Shown here in pieces: positions 26,731-35,763 of a stretch of DNA of 64,000 nt (its first letter is position 1; each line of letters opens with the position of its first letter). This DNA is from Asanoa sp. WMMD1127 (GTDB lineage Bacteria; Actinomycetota; Actinomycetes; Mycobacteriales; Micromonosporaceae): contig NZ_JARUBP010000001.1 of NCBI RefSeq assembly GCF_029626225.1, positions 2,294,001 through 2,358,000 on the forward strand, given 5' to 3'. Position numbers and translations under genes: made by a program. The notes below the pieces were generated by a model. The model saw nothing but the letters and a program-made list of their open reading frames with translations, did no database searches and was not told the origin of the DNA.

Positions 26731-27312
26731 ATGACCGACGGCTCCGGTTCCTGGTACGACGCCGACATCGATCACGTGATCATCACCGAAGAGGAGATCC
26801 GCGAGAAGACCGCGACCCTCGCCAAGCAGGTGGCCAGCGACTACGCGACCGTGGAAGACGGTCTACTGCTGGTCTGCGTACTCAAGGGCGCCGTGATGTT
26901 CGTGGCGGACTTCGCCCGCGCGCTCGGTCGCCACGGCCCGCCCGTCGAGCTCGAGTTCATGGCCGTCTCCTCCTACGGCCAGGGCACGACCTCGTCCGGG
27001 GTCGTCCGGATCCTCAAGGACCTCGACCGGGACATCGCGGGTCGCCACGTGATCGTCGTGGAGGACATCGTCGACTCCGGGCTGACCCTGTCGTGGCTCC
27101 TCAAATACCTGGAGTCCCGCGCCGCGGCGAGCGTCGAGGTGGTCGCCCTGTTCCGCAAGCCGGACGCGATCAAGGTCCACGTGCCGGTGAAATACGTGGG
27201 ATTCGACATCCCGAGCGAGTTCGTCGTCGGCTACGGGCTCGACTTCGGCGAGCGCTACCGTGAGCTGCCCTACGTCGGCGTCCTCAAGCCCGAGGTCTAC
27301 GCACGAGTCTGA
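26731..27312 (+). CDS. hpt: Hypoxanthine phosphoribosyltransferase
   Basis: A 193-residue purine salvage enzyme converting hypoxanthine or guanine plus PRPP to IMP/GMP. The PRPP-binding loop is VIVVEDIVDSGLTLSWLL; the family's KG dipeptide is in LLVCVLKGAVMFVADFA, and the flexible loop in MAVSSYGQGTTSSG. ATG 26731 gives the usual opening with DIDHVIITEEEIREK. The stop is within a small palindrome (TGAGG/CCTCA, 27310-27323). The 261 bp to ftsH contain no gene; an AGGAGG at 27540 is too far from the ftsH start to serve it. Confidence 0.95.
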   Translation: MTDGSGSWYDADIDHVIITEEEIREKTATLAKQVASDYATVEDGLLLVCVLKGAVMFVADFARALGRHGPPVELEFMAVSSYGQGTTSSGVVRILKDLDRDIAGRHVIVVEDIVDSGLTLSWLLKYLESRAAASVEVVALFRKPDAIKVHVPVKYVGFDIPSEFVVGYGLDFGERYRELPYVGVLKPEVYARV

Positions 27313-27573
27313 GGATCTCCTCAACTTCGTACAGCGGACTTACAGCATCCCCGGCTACCGTATTGGCTAGCGCGGGGCTCAGTCGTTTGCGTCTCGCGCT
27401 CGGGGTGTACCTTCGAATGACCGTGGCGCACCCGGCGGCGCGGGTCGCGGCCGGCCTCGGCAGAGCCAGTCTCTGGAGCGCGGCAGGTCGCGGCGGGCCG
27501 ACACCCCGGCACAGTCCGGCACGGTCATAACGTCGATCAGGAGGATGCGGGCGGTTCGCCGCTCGACAACAGT

Positions 27574-29613
27574 ATGGAACGTACGCGTTTCTTCCGCCGA
27601 CCGGTGGTCTGGATCATCCTTGTGATCGCCGGCGCAATTGCGCTCAGCTCGCTGTTCACCGGCGGGCCGAGCTATCACCGGGTTGACACCAGCGTCGCCC
27701 TCCAGCAGCTCAACAATGGGCCCGCCAACAGCATCCAAGAGGTCACGTTCCAAGACAAGGAGCAGACGCTCCAGATCAACCTGGCGCAGGCCCAGCGGTT
27801 CGGCGACACGACGACCAACCGGATCGAGGCGCAGTTCCCGGCCGAGGTCGGCGACCAGATCTGGAACGACGTCCAGAACGCGAAGACCGCCGATCGGATC
27901 AGCGGCGACATCGACACCCAGGTCTCCGGCGACAACGTGCTGCTGAGCCTGCTGGTCAACCTGCTGCCGATCGTGCTGCTCGTGGTGCTCCTGTTGTTCT
28001 TCATGTCGCAGATGCAGGGCGGCGGCTCGCGCGTCCTCAACTTCGGCAAGTCCAAGGCCAAGATGATCACCAAGGACACGCCGAAGACGACGTTCGCCGA
28101 CGTGGCGGGCGCCGACGAGGCGGTCGAAGAGCTCCGCGAGATCAAGGACTTCCTGCAGAACCCGGCCAAATACCAGGCCCTCGGCGCCAAGATCCCGAAG
28201 GGCGTGCTGCTCTTCGGCCAGCCGGGCACCGGTAAGACGCTGCTCGCCCGCGCGGTCGCCGGCGAGGCCGGTGTGCCGTTCTACTCGATCTCCGGTTCCG
28301 ACTTCGTCGAGATGTTCGTCGGTGTCGGCGCGAGCCGGGTCCGCGACCTGTTCGAGCAGGCCAAGGCCAACGCGCCCGCGATCGTGTTCGTCGACGAGAT
28401 TGACGCCGTCGGCCGCCACCGCGGCGCCGGCATGGGCGGCGGTCACGACGAGCGCGAGCAGACGCTCAACCAGCTGCTCGTCGAGATGGACGGCTTCGAC
28501 ACCAAGGGCGGCGTGATCCTGATCGCGGCCACCAACCGGCCTGACATCCTCGACCCGGCGCTGCTGCGCCCCGGCCGGTTCGACCGGCAGATCGCCGTCG
28601 ACACGCCCGACATGGACGGCCGCAAGTCGATCCTGCGGGTGCACGCCAAGGGCAAGCCGTTCACGCCCGACGTCGACCTCGACGCGGTCGCCCGGCGTAC
28701 CCCCGGCTTCTCCGGCGCCGACCTGGCCAACGTGATCAACGAGGCCGCGCTGCTCACCGCCCGGCACGACAAGCGGGCGATCAGCAACGACTACCTCGAG
28801 GAGTCGATCGACCGCGTGGTGGCCGGCCCGCAGCGCCGCACCCGGGTGATGAGCGACCACGAGAAGAAGATCACCGCTTATCACGAGGGTGGCCACGCGC
28901 TGGTCGCCTGGGCGCTGCCGCACTCGGCGCCGGTGCACAAGGTGACGATCCTGCCGCGTTCGCGCTCGCTGGGTCACACCCTGGTGCTGCCGACCGAGGA
29001 CAAATACACGCAGACCCGGGCGGAGATGATCGACACCCTGGCGTACGCCCTGGGCGGTCGCGCGGCCGAGGAGCTCGTCTTCCACGAGCCGACCACCGGC
29101 GCGGGTGACGACATCAAGAAGGCCACGTCGCTGGCCCGGGCCATGGTCACCCAGTACGGCATGTCGTCGAAGCTCGGCGCGGTCAAATACGGCACCAGCG
29201 GCGACGAGCCGTTCCTGGGCCGCACGATGGGCCACGAGCGCGACTACTCCGACGTCGTCGCGGCCGAGATCGACGGCGAGGTCCGCTCGCTGATCGAGCT
29301 CGCCCACGACGAGGCCTGGGAGATCCTGGTCGAATACCGCGACGTGCTCGACAACCTGGTCCTGGAGCTGATCGAGAAGGAAACGATCTCGACCACCGAC
29401 ATGGCCCGGATCGCCGCCCGCGTCGTCAAGCGCCCGCCGATGGCCCCCTACAACGGCTTCGGCAAGCGCCGCCCGTCGACCGAGCCGCCGGTCCTCACCC
29501 CGGCGGAGCGCGACGCGCTCAAGGTCCAGGCGGAAGCCGACGGCGCCGAGGCCCGCGTGGGCGGCGGCAACACCGGCGGCTCGCCCAACTCCAACTCGGA
29601 CGGCGCACACTGA
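27574..29613 (+). CDS. ftsH: ATP-dependent zinc metalloprotease FtsH
   Basis: A 679-residue membrane AAA+ protease that degrades unassembled membrane and some cytosolic proteins. Two membrane helices (residues 10-27 and about 127-146) flank a periplasmic domain. The AAA module has Walker [12 protein letters not shown] (Q replaces the commoner P), Walker [17 protein letters not shown] and the second region of homology [20 protein letters not shown]. The zinc motif is [10 protein letters not shown]. The Gly/Asn/Ser-rich tail is disordered. ATG 27574 is the only start giving the conserved N-terminus; no good ribosome binding site is seen. Its stop overlaps folE. Confidence 0.96.
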   Translation: MERTRFFRRPVVWIILVIAGAIALSSLFTGGPSYHRVDTSVALQQLNNGPANSIQEVTFQDKEQTLQINLAQAQRFGDTTTNRIEAQFPAEVGDQIWNDVQNAKTADRISGDIDTQVSGDNVLLSLLVNLLPIVLLVVLLLFFMSQMQGGGSRVLNFGKSKAKMITKDTPKTTFADVAGADEAVEELREIKDFLQNPAKYQALGAKIPKGVLLFGQPGTGKTLLARAVAGEAGVPFYSISGSDFVEMFVGVGASRVRDLFEQAKANAPAIVFVDEIDAVGRHRGAGMGGGHDEREQTLNQLLVEMDGFDTKGGVILIAATNRPDILDPALLRPGRFDRQIAVDTPDMDGRKSILRVHAKGKPFTPDVDLDAVARRTPGFSGADLANVINEAALLTARHDKRAISNDYLEESIDRVVAGPQRRTRVMSDHEKKITAYHEGGHALVAWALPHSAPVHKVTILPRSRSLGHTLVLPTEDKYTQTRAEMIDTLAYALGGRAAEELVFHEPTTGAGDDIKKATSLARAMVTQYGMSSKLGAVKYGTSGDEPFLGRTMGHERDYSDVVAAEIDGEVRSLIELAHDEAWEILVEYRDVLDNLVLELIEKETISTTDMARIAARVVKRPPMAPYNGFGKRRPSTEPPVLTPAERDALKVQAEADGAEARVGGGNTGGSPNSNSDGAH

Positions 29614-30275
29614 GCGAGATCGACTATGAGGCGGACGGCGAGGTAGAGGAGCTCGACTACCTCGCCGCCCGCCTCGTCGACGGCAAGCTCACCGGCCGCC
29701 CGGTCGAGGAGATCGTCGACCTGGGCCGCATCGAGAAGGCCGTCCGCGAGATCCTGATCGCGATCGGCGAAGACCCCGACCGCGACGGCCTGGTCAAGAC
29801 CCCGCTGCGGGTGGCCCGGGCCTACGCGGAGCTGTTCGCGGGCCTGCGGGTCGACCCGGCCCAGGTGCTCAACACGACGTTCGACGCGTCACACGAAGAG
29901 CTGGTGCTGGTCCGCGACATCGAGGTCATGAGCGTCTGCGAGCACCACCTGCTGCCGTTCAAGGGCGTCGCGCACATCGGCTACATCCCGGGCCCCAACG
30001 GCCGCATCACCGGCCTGTCGAAGCTGGCCCGCCTCGTCGAGATCTATGCCCGCCGCCCGCAGGTCCAGGAACGGCTGACCGCGCAGATCGCCGACCTCCT
30101 GATGACCAAGCTCGAACCCCGCGGCGTGATCGCCGTGCTGGAGTGCGAGCACCTCTGCATGGCGATGCGCGGCATCCAGAAGGACGGCGCCAAGACCGTC
30201 ACGTCCGCGGTCCGCGGCATCTTCCAGAGCGACGCCAAGAGCCGATCCGAAGCGATGGCGCTCATCATCGGTTAG
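29610..30275 (+). CDS. folE: GTP cyclohydrolase I (CTG start)
   Basis: A 221-residue enzyme opening folate synthesis by converting GTP to dihydroneopterin triphosphate. Zinc and catalytic residues are in [13 protein letters not shown] and [33 protein letters not shown] is characteristic. The conserved N-terminal part ([36 protein letters not shown]) is in frame from CTG at 29610, but there is no ATG, GTG or TTG anywhere before GTG 29811, which would remove conserved sequence. The CTG overlaps the ftsH stop as CTGA, so CTG initiation by translational coupling is the best reading. folP, folB and folK lie 14.6 kb away. Confidence 0.9.
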   Translation: MSEIDYEADGEVEELDYLAARLVDGKLTGRPVEEIVDLGRIEKAVREILIAIGEDPDRDGLVKTPLRVARAYAELFAGLRVDPAQVLNTTFDASHEELVLVRDIEVMSVCEHHLLPFKGVAHIGYIPGPNGRITGLSKLARLVEIYARRPQVQERLTAQIADLLMTKLEPRGVIAVLECEHLCMAMRGIQKDGAKTVTSAVRGIFQSDAKSRSEAMALIIG

Positions 30276-30352
30276 GTGGTGGCCCGGGCCCGCGGTGGTC
30301 CGGACCGTCGCTCTCGGCCGAGTAAGGCCAAGCGATCGTGGTCGTGGGACTT

Positions 30353-30383
30353 GGGTGCGGAGCGCAATGTCCGCTCCGCACCC
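30353..30383. terminator. Bidirectional terminator between folE and the EamA gene
   Basis: A perfect 12-bp stem, GGGTGCGGAGCG (30353-30364) with CGCTCCGCACCC (30372-30383), loop of 7 nt, followed by CTTTCC. It stands between two convergent genes and should end folE transcription. Confidence 0.85.
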
Positions 30384-30394
30384 CTTTCCGCTGG

Positions 30395-31327
30395 TCAGGT
30401 CGATCTGCTCAGGGCGGGACCTACCGGCCTGGTTGCTCGTCCCTCGATCAAGGTGAGCGCCACCACCGCGGCGGCCAGGAGGAGGGAGCCCGCGGTGGCG
30501 GCGGGTGTCAGGCGTTCGTCGAGCCAGAGCACCGCGATCACGGCCGCGGCCACCGGCTCCGCCAGGGCCAGGACGGCGGCCGTGTTGGCGCGTACGACCG
30601 ACAGGCCCGCGAAGAACAGCGCGTAGGCGAGGGCCGTCGGGACCGCGCCGAGGTAGGCGAGGGACAGGTAGACCTCGGCCGGGTTGCCCGCCGTGGGCAG
30701 CGCGCCTTCCAGGAGGGCCAGCGGGAGCAGGCAGAGCAGGCCGACCGCGAACGCGCCCAGGGTCGTCGACGGGGTGGCCTGCCGGGCGCCGCGGTTGAGC
30801 AGCGTGATGGTCGCGTAGCCGGTGGCCGACAGCAGCGCGCAGGCCAGGCCCAGCGTCGGCGCCGAGCCCGTGCTGGCCCCGCCGCCGCCGACCAGCAGGA
30901 CCAGGCCGGCCAGGGCCAGGCCGGTGGTCACCAGCCCGCCGCGGCCGAGTTGCTCGCCCGTCGTGAGGCGCGCGCCGACGGCGATCAGGATAGGGCCGGC
31001 TCCGAGCGTCACCACCGTCGCCACGGCCAGGCCGGCGTAGCTGACCGAGGCGAAGTAGGCCGTCTGGTAGACGGCCAGGCCGACCCCGGTGATCACTACC
31101 TGGCGCAGGCCGGGCCGCGGCGTCCACCTGGCCCGGCGTCGGGCCAGGTGGACGGCGCCGAGCAGTGGCACCGCGATGGCGAACCGCCAGAACGAGACTG
31201 CGATCGGGCCCATGCCGCTGGTGTCGTAGAGGATCGTCGCGACCGCGCCGCCGGTGCCCCAGGCGACCGCCGCCACGAGAACGTAGAGGATGCCCCGCCC
31301 GACGGGCAGGGTGGAGTTCGAGTGCAC
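30395..31327 (-). CDS. EamA/DMT family transporter
   Basis: A 310-residue membrane protein with ten hydrophobic helices in two repeated EamA halves. Opening helix LYVLVAAVAWGTGGAVATILY, and the second half ends ANTAAVLALAEPVAAAVIAV, a family-typical helix. Drug/metabolite transporters of this type export amino acids or other small metabolites; the substrate here is unknown. GTG 31327 lies close to AGAAA. It heads away from the upstream FtsK module. The 230 bp between it and the 86-residue gene contain only small hairpins (for example GGTAGC/GCTACC at 31403-31419). Confidence 0.88.
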   Translation of the reverse strand: MHSNSTLPVGRGILYVLVAAVAWGTGGAVATILYDTSGMGPIAVSFWRFAIAVPLLGAVHLARRRARWTPRPGLRQVVITGVGLAVYQTAYFASVSYAGLAVATVVTLGAGPILIAVGARLTTGEQLGRGGLVTTGLALAGLVLLVGGGGASTGSAPTLGLACALLSATGYATITLLNRGARQATPSTTLGAFAVGLLCLLPLALLEGALPTAGNPAEVYLSLAYLGAVPTALAYALFFAGLSVVRANTAAVLALAEPVAAAVIAVLWLDERLTPAATAGSLLLAAAVVALTLIEGRATRPVGPALSRST

Positions 31328-31541
31328 GTGGATTTCTCCGTGTCATCGCCGCCCGGGCGCCACTGAGCGACCCGGGCTCCGGAAAGGACGAGAGCCGGGT
31401 CAGGTAGCGATGCGCTACCGGGCGACCGGTGGCGAGAGCACGAAGCGAGGCACGACGACGACGATACCTGGTGGCGCGGACCTGGCAGCGAAGCGGAGCG
31501 AGCGGTCCCCGGCGGGAGCGGCGGTCCGGACCACCGCGGAC

Positions 31542-31555
31542 CCGGGAAAGCCCGG
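31542..31555 (-). terminator. Hairpin after the 86-residue helical protein gene
   Basis: CCGGG/CCCGG with a 4-nt loop lies immediately after the TAA stop on the minus strand. The stem is only 5 bp, so it is a modest terminator candidate for the FtsK module. Confidence 0.35.
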
Positions 31556-31557
31556 TC

Positions 31558-31818
31558 TTAGACCATGCTCCTGAAGGTGTCGGCCGAGCTGATCGCGTTG
31601 GCGGCCAGCGACTGGGCCTCGTCGAGGCGGGAGCGGGCCTGTTCGAGCTGGGCGATCGCGTCCATGATGGACGGATGGAGGGCGCCGACCGCGGTCAGGC
31701 GCAGGCGGGTGAGCGCCTCGTCGAATGAGTCGGCGACGCCGCGCAGCGTCTGCAGGGCGCGCTGAGTCTCGTCGACCGACGCGGCGACGTTGAGCTTGAC
31801 CTCTTCGACGTTGGCCAT
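31558..31818 (-). CDS. 86-residue all-helical protein, WXG100-like in size
   Basis: A small acidic protein predicted as two helices: ASVDETQRALQTLRGVADSF and then, after the turn LTAVGALHPS, IMDAIAQLEQARSRLDEAQ. The length and helical-hairpin pattern resemble WXG100/Esx substrates, but the WxG motif is absent. It is third in a minus-strand module after an FtsK/SpoIIIE ATPase and a coiled-coil membrane protein, eight bases behind the latter, with a clear ribosome binding site. Candidate substrate or adaptor of the ATPase; function otherwise unknown. Confidence 0.7.
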   Translation of the reverse strand: MANVEEVKLNVAASVDETQRALQTLRGVADSFDEALTRLRLTAVGALHPSIMDAIAQLEQARSRLDEAQSLAANAISSADTFRSMV

Positions 31819-31826
31819 GCGGTCAC

Positions 31827-32621
31827 CTACCCGGTGATGGCCAGGACTGCCTGGCCGATGAGCGTGATCAGGACGGGCGCGAAGCAGACGACGGCGCCGA
31901 TCGGCAGCGTACGGTCGACCTTGCCCCCGGGCGGGGCCGGGAACGCCGCGCCGATCGTGACCCAGGCGAACCCGAGCGCGGCCAGAGGCAACGCGAGCCC
32001 GCAGCCCAGTGAGTAGATCGTCATCGGGGTGCCGCCGGCGGTGATCAGCAAGGCGATCTGCACGACCAGCACCGCGGCCGCGAACGGAGCGTAGACCAGC
32101 ATGTTGCGCAGCCAGGTGCGCATCGGTCGTCTTGTGCCCGTCGCGGCGCCGGGGACGCCGAGCAGCGCCGCGTCGGCCCGGTCGGCGGTCTGTCGCGCCT
32201 GGTGCAGGGCGGCGAGCGTGGCGGCCGGACCGTCGGCGACGGCCTGGCCGGCCGCGGCGACGTCCGTGGGGGTCGGGCGCAGATCCTGGTCGGGTACGCC
32301 GGCCTCGCGCAACCGGGCCTGTTGGGGCGCCAGCCGGGCCCGCACGGCGGTGAGCTCGTCACGGGCGGCGCGCACGGTCTGGGCCTGCTCGCCGGCCGCC
32401 GTCGCGGCGCCGCGGCGCACCGCGTCGAGGCGTTGGGCGGCCGCGCAGTAGTCGGACCAGGCCGCGCCCGGATCGGTGTGCTCCCGCCGGTGCCCGTAGT
32501 CGGGTTGGTGCGGCACCGCGGGCTGGTGCGGCGCCGCCGGCTGGATCGCCGGCACCGGGACGGGCGCGGCGCGGTCGGCGGCCGTGTAGGGGATGCCGTT
32601 GGTCGGCTGGTCAGTCGTCAT
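31827..32621 (-). CDS. Coiled-coil membrane protein of the FtsK module
   Basis: A 264-residue protein I do not recognise. The N-terminal 50 residues are Pro/His/Gln-rich, residues 55-165 are heptad-rich helices (for example AARDELTAVRARLAPQQARL and AATLAALHQARQTADRADAA), and the C-terminal part has three hydrophobic helices (AAAVLVVQIALLITAGG; LGCGLALPLAALGFAWVTIG; VVCFAPVLITLIGQAVLAI). It could anchor the neighbouring soluble FtsK-like ATPase at the membrane, as EccB or YukC-type proteins do in secretion systems. The ATG overlaps the ATPase stop (ATGA). Confidence 0.75.
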   Translation of the reverse strand: MTTDQPTNGIPYTAADRAAPVPVPAIQPAAPHQPAVPHQPDYGHRREHTDPGAAWSDYCAAAQRLDAVRRGAATAAGEQAQTVRAARDELTAVRARLAPQQARLREAGVPDQDLRPTPTDVAAAGQAVADGPAATLAALHQARQTADRADAALLGVPGAATGTRRPMRTWLRNMLVYAPFAAAVLVVQIALLITAGGTPMTIYSLGCGLALPLAALGFAWVTIGAAFPAPPGGKVDRTLPIGAVVCFAPVLITLIGQAVLAITG

Positions 32622-35182
32622 CGGTCGGCCTCGGGGCGGGCGAACGGCACGATCACGGAGGTGCGGTCGGTGTGCCGGTCGTGCAGCAGCGCGCGGTTGT
32701 CGCGTGGTTGCCAGTCGACCGGTCTGTTCAGCAGGAGGCTCACGTCGGGTGCCGGGACGTTGAGGAAGACCAGGCCGGCGACGTCTTCGCGGGCGGCCGG
32801 GCCGACCTCGTCGGTGAACCGGCGCAGCCCGCGCCACCACGACAGCAGGTGCACGCCTCGCCCGGGCCCGGTGCGCAGCACGAGGCGCAGCCGGTCGGGC
32901 GGCAGCGCGCCGCCGGCCATCGCGTCCATGCCGAACACCACCATGTAGCCGGGCCGGTCGATGGTCAGCACGTCGGCCAGGCCAGCCGCGGTGACCGTCT
33001 CGACCTCCTGCCGCTCGGCCAGGTCGCGGGCCAGGTCGGCGGCGATCGCGTCACCCTCGGCCACGAGGGAGGCGACCACGAACCGGGCGGTACGCGGAGC
33101 GTGGTGGGCGGCGACCCCGCGGGCGGCCGCGTCGAGCACACCGGCCCCGGCCACGCTCGGCCCGATCACCGCCAGGTGCCGGCCGGGCGCCGTGTCGAGT
33201 GGGAACGCGGCGGTGCTGAGCGGCACGTCGATGTGCCGGCCGACCAGCGCGGCGGGGCGGGTGGCCCGGCCGGCGAGCGCCGAGCGGAAGGTGGGGTCGT
33301 CGTTGAGGTGCTGGTGCGCGTACCCGGCGAAGACCTTGGGTGGCGCGGCGTCGGTGGCGCGCCGCTCCCAGAGCGCGTGCCGGAGCTTGACCAGCGCGGA
33401 CCGGTCGGCGTGCGGGTCGGGGAAGCGGACGACCCGCTCGTGCCCGCGGGTCGCGCCGCGCGGTCCGCCCAGGCCGCCGGCCGTGTTGACGACCGCGGCG
33501 CCGAGCGGGAGACCGGCGGCCGCGTCGTTGGTCGGCTCGAGCACGTCACCGCCGCCCGGCAGGGCCACCCGCACCGGGAACTGGCCGAAGATCGAGTCGC
33601 GCTTGGCGTAGAGCGCCTCGACGCCGAGCACGGTCTGGCTGGCCAGGACCAGATGGATGCCGTACGACCGGCCCTTGCGCGCCAGCGACTCGAGCAGCGT
33701 GACGGCCTCGGTCGCGGTGCGGTCGCCGCCGGCCAGCAGCACCTGGAACTCGTCGATCACGCAGACGATCCGGGGCAGCGGCTGGCTCTCGCGCAGGTCG
33801 GTGAACCGGGTGACGCCGGCGCGCTTGTAGGCGACCGAGCGGCGACCCATCTCGGCGTCGAGGTCGCGCAGGACGGCGAGGCCGTACTCCCGGTCGGACT
33901 CGACACCGACGGCGCGGGCGTGCGGCAGCCAGGTGCGGTCACGCTCCGTCGGCACGAACTCGGCGAACGAGATGCCCTCTTTGAAGTCGAGCAGGTAGAG
34001 CGTCAGCTCGTCGGGACCGTAGCGGGTGGCCAGGCCGTACAACACGTTGATGAGGAAGGCGGTCTTGCCCGCGCCCGACCGGCCGCCGATCATCCAGTGT
34101 GGAGTGAGGTCGTTGAACTGCAGGTTGACCGGCCGGTCACCGTCCTGGCCCACCACGGTGGCCAGCCCGGCGGCGGAGTCGTCGCCCCACGTGTCGCCCG
34201 GGTCGTCGGGGAGCAGGTCGCCGAGGGTCAGCCGGGCGCTGGCGGCGAATTGGGCGGCAAGCTCGGCGCAGACCCGCTCGAACAGGTGCGGCGGCGGGTC
34301 GTCGTCGAGGAAGACGGGCGCGTTGAGCCCGACATGCGGCGGTGTCGCGAAACCAGCCCCAGGCGGATCACTGACCAGGGCGTACGGGTTGCGCAAGGCG
34401 ATCCTGGTGGCCAGCGGGAGGGGCTGCTGGGTGGTCTCGAGGGTCAGCGGGGGCGGCGGCCAGCCGGCGACGATGAGGTGCAGACCGGCGTCGGGGCCCG
34501 CCTGGGCGAGCGCGGTGATCCGGGTCAGGTCGGCGGTCTCGGTGAGCTCGGGCAGGCTGGCGATGACGACGAGGAGGGTACGTTCGCGCCGGTTGTGCCG
34601 GGCGGCGGAGGGGCGGGCGGGCCGGACCCACTGCTCGGCCTCGGCGAGCACGGCCCGCAGCGCGGTGCGGTCGGTGGCCGGCGGCGGCATGAGCCCGGCA
34701 TCGGCGAGCGCGGCGAAGGGCGCGAACAGCATCCCACCACCGGCGGCGTCGACGGCCCTGATGAGCAACGACCCGGCCGGCGCCGCGGCCAGCAGTCTCA
34801 GCAGGGTGGCCCGGAGCAGCCCGGCCACCCGCGGATCGCGCGCGTCGGCGTCGACGGTCAGGTGCCCGGTGCCGAGCAGGGGCACGATCGCCGGGAAACG
34901 GGCGTCGTCGAGGGGTTGCGCGGTCCCGATCCGGACGTACGCGGGGATTGCGGGACCGCCCAGCGGCGTGTCTTCGAACCGCGCGTCGAGCTGCCCACCG
35001 AGCCACCCGGGCGTGAGCACACCGGCCGCGGCCCGCAGCCGCTCGGCGAGATCGTGCTGCTCCCGCTCATCGGCGACCGGCTGCCGCACCCCGGCCAACG
35101 CCACCTCGGCGGCATCGACCACCGCGGCTGCCTGCCGGTGCAGCGCGGCGGCTTCCAAGGCTCGCGCCTGCGTCCTGGACAC
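32618..35182 (-). CDS. Soluble FtsK/SpoIIIE-type ATPase
   Basis: An 854-residue protein without membrane helices. Near residue 369 is a complete FtsK-type site: Walker A MIGGRSGAGKTAFLINV, Walker B RIVCVIDEFQVLL near 479, and SYGIHLVLASQTVLGVEAL. A second domain near residue 672 has a degenerate P-loop (GPSVAGAGV, no lysine). This one-active, one-dead plan differs from EccC (three P-loops plus membrane helices) and from VirD4. The first 330 residues form a helical region and a degenerate domain. GTG 35182 has GGGAGG eight bases upstream. It heads a three-gene module; the ATPase may drive transport of the small helical protein or act with the adjacent T4SS-like genes. Confidence 0.82.
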   Translation of the reverse strand: MSRTQARALEAAALHRQAAAVVDAAEVALAGVRQPVADEREQHDLAERLRAAAGVLTPGWLGGQLDARFEDTPLGGPAIPAYVRIGTAQPLDDARFPAIVPLLGTGHLTVDADARDPRVAGLLRATLLRLLAAAPAGSLLIRAVDAAGGGMLFAPFAALADAGLMPPPATDRTALRAVLAEAEQWVRPARPSAARHNRRERTLLVVIASLPELTETADLTRITALAQAGPDAGLHLIVAGWPPPPLTLETTQQPLPLATRIALRNPYALVSDPPGAGFATPPHVGLNAPVFLDDDPPPHLFERVCAELAAQFAASARLTLGDLLPDDPGDTWGDDSAAGLATVVGQDGDRPVNLQFNDLTPHWMIGGRSGAGKTAFLINVLYGLATRYGPDELTLYLLDFKEGISFAEFVPTERDRTWLPHARAVGVESDREYGLAVLRDLDAEMGRRSVAYKRAGVTRFTDLRESQPLPRIVCVIDEFQVLLAGGDRTATEAVTLLESLARKGRSYGIHLVLASQTVLGVEALYAKRDSIFGQFPVRVALPGGGDVLEPTNDAAAGLPLGAAVVNTAGGLGGPRGATRGHERVVRFPDPHADRSALVKLRHALWERRATDAAPPKVFAGYAHQHLNDDPTFRSALAGRATRPAALVGRHIDVPLSTAAFPLDTAPGRHLAVIGPSVAGAGVLDAAARGVAAHHAPRTARFVVASLVAEGDAIAADLARDLAERQEVETVTAAGLADVLTIDRPGYMVVFGMDAMAGGALPPDRLRLVLRTGPGRGVHLLSWWRGLRRFTDEVGPAAREDVAGLVFLNVPAPDVSLLLNRPVDWQPRDNRALLHDRHTDRTSVIVPFARPEADR

Positions 35183-35256
35183 GCCGCTCACCTCCCGGAG
35201 TGACGGTATATGAGCGCGGCAGAATGTCCCACGCTCCCCACCGCGCGCCGTGCCGC

Positions 35257-35262
35257 TAACCT
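35257..35262 (+). promoter_or_regulatory. -10 element of the NTF2-like gene
   Basis: TAACCT followed by six bases and GTG, matching the leaderless pattern seen repeatedly in the window. Confidence 0.5.
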
Positions 35263-35268
35263 CGGCAT

Positions 35269-35763
35269 GTGGCCGCCGAATCCCCCACACGCACGACCCC
35301 GGCCGAGCGAAGCGCCCGCCCACTGCGCCTGCTCGTGATGGTCCTAGCCGGAGTGGCTGCCTTGCTGTGCCTGGGCGGGGTCGGCGTCGGCCTCAACCTC
35401 TACGACGAAGCCACGGCCATCAACCGTGAAGAGCCGGACATCGTAGTTGCGAATTACTTGGGAGCGCAGCTCGTCAACCGTGACGACGCCGCAGCCAAGC
35501 TCTATAGCTGTGCCCAGGATCAGGGACTTGAGCCCATCCGAGCACTCAAACGCGATATGGAGATGCGAGAGCAGAGCTTCGATGTCTCGATCTTGGTCGA
35601 CTGGGGCGGGCTTTCGGTTCAACCAGCAGGGGCCGACCGTCTGGTTACTACAGATATCGGCCGAAGCCTCGCCGGCGGCGAACGGTCGGTGCAGGTCTGG
35701 CGGTTCACTGTCGTCGACGAGAGCGGCGGCTGGCGCGTCTGCTCGGCTCAACGAATGAGCTAG
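35269..35763 (+). CDS. Membrane-anchored protein with small NTF2-like domain
   Basis: A 164-residue unrecognised protein: a short basic cytoplasmic start, one membrane helix (LLVMVLAGVAALLCLGGVGV) and an outer domain of about 120 residues. The domain has an opening helix ending VVANYLGAQLVNRDDAAAKL and a final strand WRVCSAQRMS, a pattern seen in NTF2-like extracytoplasmic domains of transfer and Mce-associated proteins. Two cysteines (LYSCAQDQ and WRVCSAQ) could pair. GC content drops in the middle of the gene compared with neighbours. Its stop abuts the stop of the convergent duplicated-domain gene with no gap. Confidence 0.65.
   Translation: MAAESPTRTTPAERSARPLRLLVMVLAGVAALLCLGGVGVGLNLYDEATAINREEPDIVVANYLGAQLVNRDDAAAKLYSCAQDQGLEPIRALKRDMEMREQSFDVSILVDWGGLSVQPAGADRLVTTDIGRSLAGGERSVQVWRFTVVDESGGWRVCSAQRMS

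Noticed and set aside
29811-30275. folE starting at GTG 29811
   Set aside because: This would delete the conserved [20 protein letters not shown] segment that is in frame upstream.
31328-31557. Riboswitch or structured RNA upstream of the EamA gene
   Set aside because: Some small hairpins exist (GGTAGC/GCTACC) but no match to a known riboswitch core could be made by eye.
31558-31818. Annotating the 86-residue protein as EsxA/EsxB
   Set aside because: Size and helical pattern fit, but there is no WxG motif and no C-terminal secretion motif, so only a resemblance is stated.
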